NCBI RefSeq assembly: GCF_013155395.1
Contig: NZ_JABJWC010000001.1
Location: forward strand, 62,001 to 126,000
Source of the DNA: Komagataeibacter melomenusus
Lineage (GTDB): Bacteria > Pseudomonadota > Alphaproteobacteria > Acetobacterales > Acetobacteraceae
Length of the DNA: 64,000 bases
Reading direction: 5' to 3'
Shown here: piece by piece, positions 8,399-17,320 of the stretch
Layout of the letters: every line of letters starts with the position of its first letter
Numbering within the stretch: position 1 is the first letter of the stretch
Notes under the pieces: model-generated
What the model was told of the DNA's origin: nothing
Databases searched by the model: none
Seen by the model: only the letters and a program-made list of their open reading frames with translations
Translations under genes and position numbers: made by a program

Positions 8399-8580
8399 GC
8401 CTCATCCTTTACTGTTGGGCCGGACCGGGCCGCCACATGAAAAATACATCATGACAGGCGTTTGCGCGGCATGGCTGCTGGCCGTGCGCCATCGGGTCGT
8501 ATAAAACCCCACCCCCGAGCACCATACCGCGTGCCGCACATGACCATGGCCCGGCGGGGCATGGGTGAAGCAGGGGGTTC

Positions 8581-9942
8581 ATGACGCGTCCAACCACATC
8601 CTTCGGGGCGGAATTCCGTTCCATCCTTGCCATTGCCGGACCGATGGGCCTGTCACAGTTCGCCCAGATGCTGATGGGGCTGACCGATGACGTCCTGCTC
8701 GGCAGCCTGGGGGCGGCGGCCCTTGCCATTGGCGGGCTGGCCACGGGCACGTTCTTCACGCTCAACGCCATCCTTGCCGCCATGATCGAGGCAGGCGGCA
8801 TCCTGCTCTCGCAGGCGCGCGGGCGGCAGGACCATGCAAGCCTCGGCACCACAATCACCTCCATGCTCGTGGTCGCCATCATGCTGTGCGGGCCGGAACT
8901 GTTCTGCCTGTACCACATCGACCGGCTCCTGGCATGGCTGCACGAGCCCGAGGCCATCCGCGCGCCGGTAACCGCGTTCGTGCATATCCTGATGTGGGCG
9001 GTGCCGCCTGCGTTGCTGGGCCAGGGCGTGCTGACCACGGCGCTGCCGGTCATGGGGGCACAGGGCATTCTCATGCGGGTCATGCCGTGTGTTACGGTGG
9101 TGAACGGGGTGCTGAATGCAACGCTCATCCACGGCTGGTTCGGCCTGCCCGCGCTGGGGCTGCACGGGTCGGCGGTGGCGACGGTCATCACCCTGTGGTG
9201 CATGCCCCTCATCCTGCTGGCGTTCATGGCGCGCAGGCCCGAGCTGCGCACCGCCCTGCGCCCGCGCGCGCATGACTGGAAGCATACCGCCGCCCTGCTG
9301 CGCACCGGCCTGCCCATGCTGGCCGCCGCGATGGCGGAGGTGACACTGTTCCAGGCCAACAGCCTCGAGGCCGCCAGGCTGGGCAATGCGGGGCTTGCGG
9401 CATTCCAGATCATGCTGGGCATCGGCATGCAGTGCTTCGTGCTGTACCTGGCCATGGCGCAGGCAAGCAACATACGGGTGGCCTACTGGACGGGACGCAA
9501 CGACCCGGCCATGGTCCGCCGCGCCGCCGGTGCGGGCATGGCGCTGGGCATGGGGGTGGCCTGCCTGGCCACGCTCGTTCTGGCCGCAGGGCGGCAGACC
9601 ATCATCGGCTTCTATCTTGATGCGGCCCTGCCGGAAAACGCGCAGGCGGTGCATCTCGCACTCGCCCTGCTGATGGCGGGCGCAATCTTTCAGGTGCCTG
9701 ATGCCCTGCAGGCCATCGCCACAGGCATCCTGCGCGGGCAGGGCGATACCACCATCCCCATGGTGCTGGCGGTTATCGGCTACTGGGGGATTGGCTTTCC
9801 CGCTGGCATCGTCCTAGCCTTTGACCGCGGCATGGGCGTGCAGGGCCTGTGGTACGGCATTGGCATGGGGCTGGTGGCGGTATTCGTGCTTCATGGCACC
9901 CGCATCGCGTGGCGCATGAAGCAAGTGGTGCAAAAAGGGTAG
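8581..9942 (+). CDS. MATE family multidrug/metabolite exporter
   Basis: A 453-residue integral membrane protein with about 12 predicted helices in two pseudo-repeats, characteristic of NorM/MATE cation-coupled exporters. Family marks include an N-terminal AxPMGLSQFAQMLMGLTDDVLLG and the second-repeat TGLPMLAAAMAEVTLFQAN, plus DALQAIATGILRGQGDT in the tenth-helix region. Start ATG at 8581 is preceded by GGGGG at short spacing. The substrate is unknown. It ends shortly before one of the dispersed hairpin repeats. Confidence 0.9.
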   Translation: MTRPTTSFGAEFRSILAIAGPMGLSQFAQMLMGLTDDVLLGSLGAAALAIGGLATGTFFTLNAILAAMIEAGGILLSQARGRQDHASLGTTITSMLVVAIMLCGPELFCLYHIDRLLAWLHEPEAIRAPVTAFVHILMWAVPPALLGQGVLTTALPVMGAQGILMRVMPCVTVVNGVLNATLIHGWFGLPALGLHGSAVATVITLWCMPLILLAFMARRPELRTALRPRAHDWKHTAALLRTGLPMLAAAMAEVTLFQANSLEAARLGNAGLAAFQIMLGIGMQCFVLYLAMAQASNIRVAYWTGRNDPAMVRRAAGAGMALGMGVACLATLVLAAGRQTIIGFYLDAALPENAQAVHLALALLMAGAIFQVPDALQAIATGILRGQGDTTIPMVLAVIGYWGIGFPAGIVLAFDRGMGVQGLWYGIGMGLVAVFVLHGTRIAWRMKQVVQKG

Positions 9943-9997
9943 GAAAAGCCCCGCCCGGTCGCGCCGGTTTTGAAAATAAATATGGGCCGAACACAAT

Positions 9998-10077
9998 AAA
10001 AAGTTTCTGGATGCCGCCTTTTTTTAAAAAAGCGGCGTTCCTTGAAGCTTTTTGAAGAAAGCTTCACCAAAAACTTC
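9998..10077. repeat. Dispersed convergent-junction hairpin repeat, copy A
   Basis: An A/T-rich element with two adjacent stem-loops inside outer inverted arms (AAAGTTTCTGG on the left, CCAAAAACTT on the right). The inner hairpins are GCCGCC/GCGGC around a T/A tract (about 10013-10035) and GAAGCTTTTTGAAGAAAGC closing with TTC (10044-10065). It lies between the MATE gene and the minus-strand membrane gene ending at 10114. Five related copies occur in the window. Likely role, by inference: a bidirectional terminator. Confidence 0.8.
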
Positions 10078-10113
10078 TTTTAATTCCAATAATTCCAGGG
10101 CGCCATCGTGGCC

Positions 10114-10620
10114 TTACAGGCGCTTGTGCATTTCCTCGCGGATGGAATTGCATTTCTTGGTAAACACGCCCGCCTGCGACGCGGTCATGAAATTGATCAG
10201 GAACGCGCCAAGCAGCGAACAGAAAGACAGGATGATCAGCACCCGCCCCATGAGCGAGATCACCCCGCTATAATGCACCGCCGAATACCACAGCAGGCCA
10301 AGGCTCAGCACGGCGCCAAACACGCCGAGCACGCCGGTGGAGCGGATGAGGGATTCCTCCTCACGGATGAAGGTGGAGGATTCCTGCCATAACATGAACA
10401 GCTTGCGGTCCATTTCCTGCACGGCAGCGGCATACTCGTCGGCATCATCGGGATGCTGGTGGTCGGTGCCGCTACGGTGCAGTTCAAGTTCCTGCCGGGC
10501 CTTGGCAAAGACCCGCCTGCGTTCCTTTATGGCAGGCAGGCTGATATCGACAAAGCTGAGAATGGCCACGTTCAGTCCAGCCGAGAGCTGGATTACCGCT
10601 TGGAAATCACCCCAGATCAC
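10114..10620 (-). CDS. Small membrane protein with coiled-coil loop, unknown function
   Basis: A 168-residue protein starting at a GTG with an excellent ribosome binding site (AGGGGGT, five bases upstream), which makes it a confident gene despite no recognised family. It has one hydrophobic N-terminal segment (VIQLSAGLNVAILSFVDISL), a long charged helix (residues about 32-90, rich in K/R/E with EMDRKLFMLWQESS) and two C-terminal helices (LGVFGAVLSLGLLWYSAV and RVLIILSFCSLLGAFLINF), then a basic tail. The layout recalls small sensor or scaffold membrane proteins. No neighbour suggests a role; it is convergent with the MATE gene and follows the empty region next to serA. Confidence 0.7.
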   Translation of the reverse strand: MIWGDFQAVIQLSAGLNVAILSFVDISLPAIKERRRVFAKARQELELHRSGTDHQHPDDADEYAAAVQEMDRKLFMLWQESSTFIREEESLIRSTGVLGVFGAVLSLGLLWYSAVHYSGVISLMGRVLIILSFCSLLGAFLINFMTASQAGVFTKKCNSIREEMHKRL

Positions 10621-11012
10621 AGGTTACCCCCTGAGGGTCCACATAACCGTGCACTGTAGCAAACCCTGACAAATACAAAGCCACCCGGCATGCAAGGACT
10701 GCACGCCAGTTCCCAACGCACCACGCAATATGGCGGCACGCCTGCTTCTAGCGTTAGCACGAAGCGGGATGAATATCCATGTTCCCTCCACCTATGAGGT
10801 CTACCATGGCAGGCAGCCCATGCAGGGCACCGGGCTGAAGATCGACCCGCGCGTGCCTGTCGGGGCCGTGCCGGTTCTGGCCTGCTGCGCGGCGCATGGC
10901 CTGCCCCGCTCCAGACCGATACAGGCCGCCGGAGGTCCGTAGAAGAGTGGCGTCCACGCCCTTGATGAGGAAACCCGGTGCCGCATCGTCCGGCTTTCCC
11001 CCCCAATCATAT
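10621..11012. other. Region without a convincing gene
   Basis: About 390 bp between the small membrane protein and the serA terminator. Short frames exist on both strands (for example plus 10730-10942 and minus 10754-11032), but none has a ribosome binding site, a recognisable domain or clear codon bias. It may hold the promoter of the 10114 gene near 10621-10700 and a decayed gene in the remainder. Confidence 0.4.
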
Positions 11013-11048
11013 AAAAAAAGGGAGCAGGCCAACTGGCGCGCTCCCTTT
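11013..11048 (-). terminator. Rho-independent terminator of serA
   Basis: On the minus strand a stem GGGAGC/GCTCCC (extended by AAA/TTT pairs) with a 14-base loop is followed by an unbroken T tract, about 60 bp after the serA stop codon. On the plus strand there is no T tract, so it acts for serA. Confidence 0.8.
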
Positions 11049-11106
11049 GTCGTGCAATCATCAGGCTGTTTTCAAGACCCTGGATGCGGTGTGTTCAAAC
11101 GCCCGG

Positions 11107-12372
11107 TTACTGCTGCTTGTACAGCAGGCGCGCGCGCAGCGTGCCCTTGAGTTCACGCAGGCGGTCAAGGATGCGGTTGTCCTTTTCCACATCGCGGCCG
11201 GTATCGGCCTCGACCACCACGTAGCCCAGTTCACCCGCCGTCTGCAGGTACTGCGCGGTCACGTTGCAGGATTCCCTGGAGAAGATCTCGTTGATCTGCA
11301 GCATGATGCCCGGCACGTTGCGGTGCACATGCATGAAGCGCGTGCCGTGCGGGTTTTCGGGCAGTTGCACGGTAGGGAAGTTCACCGCACCCAGCGTGGA
11401 GCCGATATCGGAGTATTCCACCAGCTTGCGCGCCACTTCCACGCCGATGCGCTCCTGCGCTTCCGCTGTCGAGCCACCGATATGCGGGGTCAGGATCACG
11501 TTATCCAGCCCGCGCAGCGGGGTTTCGAGCGGCTCGCCCGCCTGCTTGGGTTCCTTGGGGAACACGTCGATCGCCGCACCGAGCAGGTGGCCATCCTTGA
11601 GGGCGGCGGCCAGCGCATCAAGGTCGACCACATTGCCGCGCGCGTTGTTGATGAGGAAGGAGCCCTTCTTCATCGCGCGGATCTGCGCCTCGCCAATCAT
11701 GCCCGCGGTCTCGGGGGTCTGGGGCACATGCAGGCTGACCACGTCGCTCTGGGCCAGCAGGGTCTCGAGCGTATCGACCGGTGTTGCGTTGCCGTGCACC
11801 AGCTTGTCGATCACATCATAATAGAACACGCGCATGCCAAAGGCTTCGGCCAGCACGGAAAGCTGCGAGCCAATCGAGCCATAGCCCACGATGCCCAGCG
11901 TCTTGCCACGCACTTCCCAGCTATTGGTGGCGGATTTTTTCCAGATGCCCGCATTGCATTCCTCCGACTTGGGGAAGATGCGGCGCATCAGCATCACGAT
12001 CTCGCCCATGACCAGTTCGGCCACCGAGCGGGTGTTGCTGTAGGGTGCGTTGAAGACGGGAATACCGGCCTCACGCGCAGCGTCGAGATCGACCTGGTTG
12101 GTGCCGATGCAGAAGCAGCCGATGGCGATCAGGCGGTCGGCCTTCTCGATCACCTCGCGCGTGAGCTGCGTGCGCGAGCGGATGCCCACGATATGCACGC
12201 CTTCCAGCGCCTTCTGCAGGGCTTCGCCTTCCAGCGCGGTCTTGAGGCGGGTGACGTTCTCGTATCCGTTTTCCTTCAGCAGGTTGACGGCACTGTCATG
12301 GATGCCCTCAAGCAGCAGGATGCGGATCTTGTCCTTGGGAAGGGAAAGGTGGCCGGTGGATGGGCTGGTCAT
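11107..12372 (-). CDS. serA: D-3-phosphoglycerate dehydrogenase with ACT domain
   Basis: A 421-residue enzyme that oxidises 3-phosphoglycerate to 3-phosphohydroxypyruvate, the first step of serine synthesis. The NAD-binding loop is GYGSIG (residues 163-168), the catalytic arginine is in NNARGNVVD (R245) and the catalytic histidine in LTPHIGGST (H297). The C-terminal 75 residues form an ACT domain (RNVPGIMLQINEIF), the regulatory site that binds serine in the E. coli-type enzyme. Length matches the E. coli class (about 410), not the longer mycobacterial form. A terminator follows, and hisN and a cytochrome gene lie upstream on the same strand. Serine made here can feed the glyA enzyme encoded at 56.7 kb. 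Confidence 0.96.
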   Translation of the reverse strand: MTSPSTGHLSLPKDKIRILLLEGIHDSAVNLLKENGYENVTRLKTALEGEALQKALEGVHIVGIRSRTQLTREVIEKADRLIAIGCFCIGTNQVDLDAAREAGIPVFNAPYSNTRSVAELVMGEIVMLMRRIFPKSEECNAGIWKKSATNSWEVRGKTLGIVGYGSIGSQLSVLAEAFGMRVFYYDVIDKLVHGNATPVDTLETLLAQSDVVSLHVPQTPETAGMIGEAQIRAMKKGSFLINNARGNVVDLDALAAALKDGHLLGAAIDVFPKEPKQAGEPLETPLRGLDNVILTPHIGGSTAEAQERIGVEVARKLVEYSDIGSTLGAVNFPTVQLPENPHGTRFMHVHRNVPGIMLQINEIFSRESCNVTAQYLQTAGELGYVVVEADTGRDVEKDNRILDRLRELKGTLRARLLYKQQ

Positions 12373-12465
12373 GTCGCGTGCTCCCGCTCTGATACGGTCA
12401 AGAAGGTAGGTCGTCCCTATCCGATTGGCCGCGCCATCGCTAGGGGGAAAGATGAATTCGTGCCC

Positions 12466-13281
12466 TCAGCCCGCGCGGGCATCCGGCACGAGCAGGCTGC
12501 TTGCACGCGGCAGGAGGCCAGCATCACCCAGCGCAAGCACCGTGCCATCGCCATCGGCGCGCAGGGGCCGGCCTGCCCAGTCGGTCATAGAGCCGCCAGC
12601 ACCTTCCACCACCGGCACGAGGGCGGCCCAGTCCCATATCTTCATGGTGCATTCGGCAATGATGTCGATCTGTCCCAGTGCGAGCAGGCCATAGGCGTAG
12701 CAGTCGCCCCCCCAGCTTGTGCGCCGGGCTGCCTGCGCCAGCGCGTCAAAACCGGGGCGGTGCGGCGCATCAAGGATTTCAGGCGCCGTGCAGGAGAGTT
12801 CGGCCCGCCCCACGTCAGCGCAGGCCCGCGTGCGCGGCGTGCCGGGCAGGGTGGAGAGAAAGCGCGTCGCCTCGCCCCGCAGACCAACCCAGCGCTCGCC
12901 CGTGACCGGCTGGTCAATGATGCCGAGCAGCGGCACCTCATTGTGCAGCAGCGCGATGAGTGTGCCGAAGGTGGGCCGGCCGGTCAGGAAGGCGCGGGTG
13001 CCATCAATCGGGTCGATGACCCAGCGATACGGGCTCTCGCCCCCTTCAAGGCCGAATTCCTCGCCCATGATGCCAAAACCGGGCAGGCGCTCGGACAGGA
13101 CCGCCCGAATCGCGCGCTCCGCCGTGCGGTCGGCAATGGTGACGGGGCTGGCATCGGCCTTGTCATCCGCCAGGACCCCACGGCGGAAGAAGGGCAGCAC
13201 CACGCTGCGGGCCACATCGGCGGCGGCAAGGGCGGCCTCGAGCACCGCATCACGCGCGAAACCGGCGGGCAGGGCGGCCAT
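12466..13281 (-). CDS. hisN: Histidinol-phosphatase, inositol-monophosphatase type
   Basis: A 271-residue Mg-dependent phosphatase of the inositol monophosphatase superfamily. Metal ligands are GEE (73-75) and DPIDGT (90-95), and the third site is WDWAALVPVVEGAGG near residue 215. The phrase RAFLTGRPTFGTLIAL after DPIDGT is typical of the HisN group that supplies histidinol-phosphatase in Actinobacteria and many Alphaproteobacteria. A general inositol-phosphatase or CysQ-like role cannot be fully excluded. Its ATG overlaps the stop codon of the upstream cytochrome gene by one base, so translational coupling is likely. Confidence 0.85.
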   Translation of the reverse strand: MAALPAGFARDAVLEAALAAADVARSVVLPFFRRGVLADDKADASPVTIADRTAERAIRAVLSERLPGFGIMGEEFGLEGGESPYRWVIDPIDGTRAFLTGRPTFGTLIALLHNEVPLLGIIDQPVTGERWVGLRGEATRFLSTLPGTPRTRACADVGRAELSCTAPEILDAPHRPGFDALAQAARRTSWGGDCYAYGLLALGQIDIIAECTMKIWDWAALVPVVEGAGGSMTDWAGRPLRADGDGTVLALGDAGLLPRASSLLVPDARAG

Positions 13282-13787
13282 CAGGGCGCCTCCGGCCTGA
13301 GCGAGCGCAGATAGGCGATCACGTCCGCGCGGTCGGTTTCCGAGGCGATGCCGGGGAAGGACATCTTGGTGCCCGATGCATAGTCGGCAGGCCCCTTGAG
13401 CCAGGCGGAAAGGGTGGCGTTGGTCCAGGTCTCGTCCTTGTGCGCCTTGAGCGCATCCGAGAAGTCATAGCCCGGAATATCGCCCACATGCGTGCCAAAC
13501 ACGCCAAACAGGCCCGGCCCGATGATGGAGGGGCCATTGGGCGCCATGCTGTGGCACATGGCGCACTGCCTGTCGGCCAGGGCATGGCCCTTTTCAACGC
13601 TGGCCCTGGCGACCAGATCATCAATGGAATTGCCCGGCGCCGGGGCGGCCGGGCGCGGTATGGCCACGCCAGCCTTCGCGGGCAGGGGCTCGGGCACGGC
13701 CGTGCGGGCAATGCCCCAGCTTGCGCCAAGCACCCCCACGGCAATGAGGCAGGCAACCCCGATCTGGTTAAGGCGTGTACTGTCCAT
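13281..13787 (-). CDS. Membrane-anchored class I cytochrome c
   Basis: A 168-residue c-type cytochrome. A single N-terminal hydrophobic segment (GVACLIAVGVLGASWGIA) is followed by a Pro/Ala-rich linker, then a haem site CAMCH (C75, C78, H79) and a distal axial methionine in GTKMSFPGI (M142). The pattern KGPADYASGTKMSFPG is the cytochrome c552/CycM type that carries electrons to terminal oxidases from the periplasmic face. The ATG at 13787 follows GGAAGGA; an in-frame GTG lies 21 bp further upstream. The signal segment lacks a clear cleavage site, so it is probably anchored. It is coupled to hisN by a one-base stop/start overlap. Confidence 0.9.
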   Translation of the reverse strand: MDSTRLNQIGVACLIAVGVLGASWGIARTAVPEPLPAKAGVAIPRPAAPAPGNSIDDLVARASVEKGHALADRQCAMCHSMAPNGPSIIGPGLFGVFGTHVGDIPGYDFSDALKAHKDETWTNATLSAWLKGPADYASGTKMSFPGIASETDRADVIAYLRSLRPEAP

Positions 13788-13924
13788 GAAGTCGGGCGTC
13801 CTTCCCACGGTTGCATGTAAACCGCTCCTTACCTAGACTGCCGCGCGCCCTGTGTGAAGCATGCACGGGCGGCGTGCGGCCCGTGCCGCCGCGACAGATT
13901 ACGGATGGCCCAGACCCAGACCCC

Positions 13925-14668
13925 ATGAACCCTATTGTCCTGATTCCGGCCCGGATGGCCTCGACCCGTCTGCCGGGCAAACCGCTTGCCGATATCGCGG
14001 GCCGCCCCATGATCGTGCATGTGCTCAAGCGCGCGCAGGCTGCCTGCATCGGCCCGGTTGCCGTTGCCACCGCCGACCGCGCCATTGTTGATGTGGTGGT
14101 CCACGCGGGCGGCACCGCCATCCTGACCGACCCGGACCTGCCCTCCGGCTCGGACCGCATCTGGCACGCACTCGGCGCGCTTGACCCCACGGGCAGGCAT
14201 GACACCATCATCAACCTGCAGGGCGACCTGCCGGGCATTGACCCCGAGAGCCTGCGCGCCGTGCTGCGCCCGCTGGCTGATGGCGCGGTGGATATCGCAA
14301 CCCTTGTCGCACCCGTGCGTGATGAAGCGGAGGCGAAAGCGGCCTCGGTGGTGAAGGTAGCCTGCGCCTTTGGCAGCGAGGCGCCGGATGCCGTGGCGCG
14401 CGCGCTGTATTTTTCCCGCATGCCCATACCGTGGGGGGAGGGGCCGCTGTGGCACCATGTGGGGCTGTACGCCTATCGCCGCGCGGCACTGGCCCGTTTT
14501 GTCAGCCTGCCCGAAAGCGGGCTGGAACAGCGCGAAAAACTTGAACAGCTCCGGGCACTCGAGGCGGGCATGACCATTGGCTGCACCCGCATCCCCACGG
14601 CGCCGTTCGGCGTTGACACCCCCGCCGATCTTGAGCGCGCGCGCCAGATGCTCGGAGCCGTGGCATGA
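13925..14668 (+). CDS. kdsB: 3-deoxy-manno-octulosonate cytidylyltransferase
   Basis: A 247-residue CMP-Kdo synthetase that activates Kdo for lipopolysaccharide inner-core assembly. The N-terminal nucleotide-binding sequence [15 protein letters not shown], the [11 protein letters not shown] region and the [13 protein letters not shown] metal site are family hallmarks, and [10 protein letters not shown] marks the C-terminal half. The ATG at 13925 directly precedes the conserved NPIVLIPAR strand; the upstream open frame is not coding-like. It overlaps pheA by 4 bp (ATGA), so the two form an operon although their pathways differ. Confidence 0.95.
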   Translation: MNPIVLIPARMASTRLPGKPLADIAGRPMIVHVLKRAQAACIGPVAVATADRAIVDVVVHAGGTAILTDPDLPSGSDRIWHALGALDPTGRHDTIINLQGDLPGIDPESLRAVLRPLADGAVDIATLVAPVRDEAEAKAASVVKVACAFGSEAPDAVARALYFSRMPIPWGEGPLWHHVGLYAYRRAALARFVSLPESGLEQREKLEQLRALEAGMTIGCTRIPTAPFGVDTPADLERARQMLGAVA

Positions 14669-15510
14669 GTGGCGCACGCATCATCGCCTTCCAGGGCCGG
14701 CCGGGCGCCTATTCCGACCTGGCCTGCCGCACCGCCCGGCCCGGCTGGACCACGCTGCCATGCCAGACCTTTGCCCAGACCATCGCCGCCGTGCATGACG
14801 GGCAGGCCGAACTGGCCATGCTGGCGTGCGAAAACAGCCTTGCGGGCCGCGTGCCTGACATCCACGCCCTGCTGCCACAGGCGGGGCTGTTCATCGTGGG
14901 CGAGCATTTCCAGCGCGTGGAGCATTGCCTGCTGGGCATTCCCGGCACGAAGCTGAGCGATGCGAAGCGGCTGCACACCCACCCGGTCGCCATGGCGCAG
15001 GTGCGCGGCGTGGTGAGCGAACTGGGGCTGGAGCCGGTTGTGGAGTTCGATACCGCAGGCGCTGCCGAGATGGTGCGCGACTGGGGCCGCAAGGAAGACG
15101 TGGCCGTGGCATCCGAACTGGCGGCCGAACTCAACGGGCTTGAAATCCTGCGCCGCAACGTGGAGGACGCCGCCCACAACACCACGCGCTTCTACATCGC
15201 ATCGCGCAGGCCCGACACCCTGCCGCCACCGGGGCCCGGTTTCATGACCACGCTGCTGTTCAGGGTCAGCAACCAGCCCGGCGCGCTGTACAAGGCGCTG
15301 GGCGGGCTGGCCACGACGGGCGTGAACCTGACCCGGCTGGAAAGCTACATGCTGGAAGGCTCGTTCTCGGCCACGCAGTTCCTGATGGATGTGGAAGGTC
15401 ACCCGCAGGCGCCCCCGCTGGCCGAGGCGCTGCGCGAGCTTTCATTCTTTTCGGAACGCCAGGAAATCCTGGGCGTCTATCCCGCATCCCCCTTCCGGCA
15501 GGGGGCGTGA
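14665..15510 (+). CDS. pheA: Prephenate dehydratase
   Basis: A 281-residue monofunctional enzyme that converts prephenate to phenylpyruvate for phenylalanine synthesis. The N-terminal [12 protein letters not shown], the ENSLAGRV segment and the catalytic NTTRFYI triad region (around residue 172) define the catalytic domain. A C-terminal ACT domain ([27 protein letters not shown]) is the phenylalanine feedback site; the family's ESRP appears here as ESYM. There is no chorismate mutase domain, as is usual in Alphaproteobacteria. Translation is coupled to kdsB through ATGA. Confidence 0.95.
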   Translation: MSGARIIAFQGRPGAYSDLACRTARPGWTTLPCQTFAQTIAAVHDGQAELAMLACENSLAGRVPDIHALLPQAGLFIVGEHFQRVEHCLLGIPGTKLSDAKRLHTHPVAMAQVRGVVSELGLEPVVEFDTAGAAEMVRDWGRKEDVAVASELAAELNGLEILRRNVEDAAHNTTRFYIASRRPDTLPPPGPGFMTTLLFRVSNQPGALYKALGGLATTGVNLTRLESYMLEGSFSATQFLMDVEGHPQAPPLAEALRELSFFSERQEILGVYPASPFRQGA

Positions 15511-15672
15511 AGGACAGGGCAGGGCAGGGCGGCCATGTTTTGCCCCCCGGCCCGCATTGCCTGTATGATACCCTGCCTGCCCGCGCCGGGACACGGCAGG
15601 GCACATGAAAACGATGGTGCCGGACAACCGGCGCACGCATAGCCAAGACACAGGATCCAGGTGGAAACAACC

Positions 15673-16551
15673 ATGTTCAAGGGTTCCATGACCGCCCTTA
15701 TTACCCCCATGAATACGGATGGGTCACTTGACCTGCCTTCCATGGGCCGCTTCATCGACTGGCAGATCCAGCAGGGCACATCCGCACTGATACCCGTCGG
15801 CACCACGGGCGAAAGCCCGACACTGACGCATGATGAGCATGCCAAAGTCGTTGAATTCACCATAAAATCCGCAGCCGGGCGCGTGCCGGTCATTGCCGGA
15901 GCCGGCTCGAACAGCACGGCCGAGGCCGTGGGCATGGCCCAGCAGGCGCAAAAGGCCGGGGCCTCAGCCGTGCTGGTGGTCACGCCCTATTACAACAAGC
16001 CCACGCAGGAAGGGGTGTACCGCCACTTCATGGCCGTGGCCGATGCCATCAGCATTCCCGTCATCCTGTACAACATTCCGGGCCGCTCGGTCATCGACAT
16101 CTCGGTCGAGACCATGGCGCGCCTGGCGCTCCACCCCAACATCATCGGGGTCAAGGATTCGACGGGCGACCTGCTGCGCCCGCTGCTCGTGCGCCGCGCG
16201 GTGAAGAAGCCGTTCAACCAGATCTCGGGCGAGGATGGCACTGCGGTCGCGTTCCTCGCCGCTGGTGGCGATGGCTGCATCAGCGTTACCGCCAATGTCG
16301 CCCCGGCTTTGTGCGCGCAGGTGCAGCAGAGCTGGAATGATGGCAACGTGATGGACGCCATGGAACTGCAGGACCGGCTGCTGCCGCTGCATGATTCCCT
16401 GTTCTGTGAAAGCAATCCCGTGCCGGTCAAGTTCGCCGCAAGCGTATTGGGGCTGATGGGCGAGACCTGCCGCCTGCCCCTGGCCCCCCTGGCCGATGCC
16501 AGCCGGGCCAAGGTAAAGGCAGCGCTCGATGCCGTCGGGCTACTGGACTGA
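15673..16551 (+). CDS. dapA: 4-hydroxy-tetrahydrodipicolinate synthase
   Basis: A 292-residue TIM-barrel aldolase that condenses pyruvate with aspartate semialdehyde for lysine and diaminopimelate. The Schiff-base lysine is K161 in IGVKDSTGDLLR; T44/T45 (GTTGES), Y133 and R138 complete the active site. The ATG at 15673 is preceded by AGGTGG, eight bases upstream, so the in-frame GTG at 15661 is part of the ribosome binding site rather than the start. Length equals the E. coli enzyme. It is followed after 3 bp by smpB, a common alphaproteobacterial pair. Confidence 0.97.
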   Translation: MFKGSMTALITPMNTDGSLDLPSMGRFIDWQIQQGTSALIPVGTTGESPTLTHDEHAKVVEFTIKSAAGRVPVIAGAGSNSTAEAVGMAQQAQKAGASAVLVVTPYYNKPTQEGVYRHFMAVADAISIPVILYNIPGRSVIDISVETMARLALHPNIIGVKDSTGDLLRPLLVRRAVKKPFNQISGEDGTAVAFLAAGGDGCISVTANVAPALCAQVQQSWNDGNVMDAMELQDRLLPLHDSLFCESNPVPVKFAASVLGLMGETCRLPLAPLADASRAKVKAALDAVGLLD

Positions 16552-16554
16552 ATC

Positions 16555-17049
16555 ATGGCCAGCAAGAACAAGGGCAGCGGCATGATCTCGACCGGGATCG
16601 CAGCCCAGAACCGCAAGGGCCGCTTCAACTACTCCATCCTTGAAACGGTGGAAGCGGGGCTGGTGCTCAAGGGGCCCGAGGTCAAAAGCCTGCGCATGGG
16701 GCGGGCCACCATCAACGAGGCCTATGCCGGTGAACGCAACGGGGAATTGTGGCTGATCAACAGCTACATCCCCGAATATCAGGGCGGCGTGCTGTCACGC
16801 TTCGAGCCACGCGCGCCGCGCAAGCTGCTTTTGCACAAGAAACAGGTGGACAAGCTGCTGGGCGAGACCGCGCGTAACGGCGTGACCCTGGTGCCGCTGG
16901 ACATTCACTTCAACAGCCGTGGCCTTGCCAAGCTGACGCTGGGCGTGGGGCAGGGCCGCAAGAAGGAAGACAAGCGCCACGCCATAGCCGAGCGTGACTG
17001 GGCGCGCGACAAGGCCCGCCTGCTGCGCAACAAGGGCCGTGAAGACTAA
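16555..17049 (+). CDS. smpB: SsrA-binding protein
   Basis: A 164-residue SmpB, the tmRNA partner that rescues stalled ribosomes. Conserved stretches are AQNRKGRFNYSILE, EAGLVLKGPEVKSLR, RKLLLHKKQ, and the C-terminal basic tail with KRHAIAERDWARDKAR, which inserts into the mRNA channel. It starts 3 bp after the dapA stop codon and is almost surely co-transcribed. No tmRNA gene (ssrA) is seen in the window. A dispersed hairpin repeat follows about 25 bp after the stop. Confidence 0.96.
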   Translation: MASKNKGSGMISTGIAAQNRKGRFNYSILETVEAGLVLKGPEVKSLRMGRATINEAYAGERNGELWLINSYIPEYQGGVLSRFEPRAPRKLLLHKKQVDKLLGETARNGVTLVPLDIHFNSRGLAKLTLGVGQGRKKEDKRHAIAERDWARDKARLLRNKGRED

Positions 17050-17073
17050 ACAGCGGATTGATAGAAAATCAGA

Positions 17074-17148
17074 CGTTTTTGGTGAAGCTTTTTTCAAAAA
17101 ACTTCAAAGAATGCTGTCCTGTTAAAACCGCAGCATCCAGAAACTTTT
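17074..17148. repeat. Dispersed convergent-junction hairpin repeat, copy B
   Basis: Inverted relative to copy A: left arm CGTTTTTGG, hairpin GAAGCTTTTTTCAAAAAAC closing with TTC, a second stem ATGCTG/CAGCAT, and right arm CCAGAAACTTTT. It lies between smpB and the cold-shock gene, two genes that face each other. The second stem has diverged from the GCCGCC version yet keeps pairing. Confidence 0.75.
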
Positions 17149-17226
17149 GATACGCCACGCAGGGTAGCGGGCAAGGCAGGCTCTATTCGCCACTACTGGC
17201 TGAACATACCTGGCATGATACCCAAC

Positions 17227-17266
17227 AAAAAACAGGGCCAACCCGTGCGGGATGGCCCTGTTTTTT
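17227..17266. terminator. Strong bidirectional terminator between smpB and the cold-shock gene
   Basis: A perfect stem AAAAAACAGGGCCA/TGGCCCTGTTTTTT encloses an inner CCCG/CGGG hairpin. A and T tracts on opposite flanks give a U run in both directions. On the minus strand it lies about 55 bp after the cold-shock stop codon; a second G/C-rich inverted repeat (CCACGCCAGC/GCTGGCGTGG) lies between them. Confidence 0.85.
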
Positions 17267-17320
17267 ATCCATTCCCCCAACCACGCCAGCCAGAAGCTGG
17301 CGTGGGGCAGGGGAAAGTCT

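Noticed and set aside
10730-10942. 70-residue frame near serA
   Set aside because: No ribosome binding site, no family, and an equally open frame on the other strand; possibly a gene fossil.
10978-13314. 778-residue open frame antisense to serA and hisN
   Set aside because: G+C-rich third positions on the real minus-strand genes keep stop codons out of the opposite strand. No domain is recognisable, and serA and hisN explain the region.
15513-15535. Short GGGCA-type tandem repeat after pheA
   Set aside because: Three imperfect pentamers only; expected by chance in such G+C-rich DNA.
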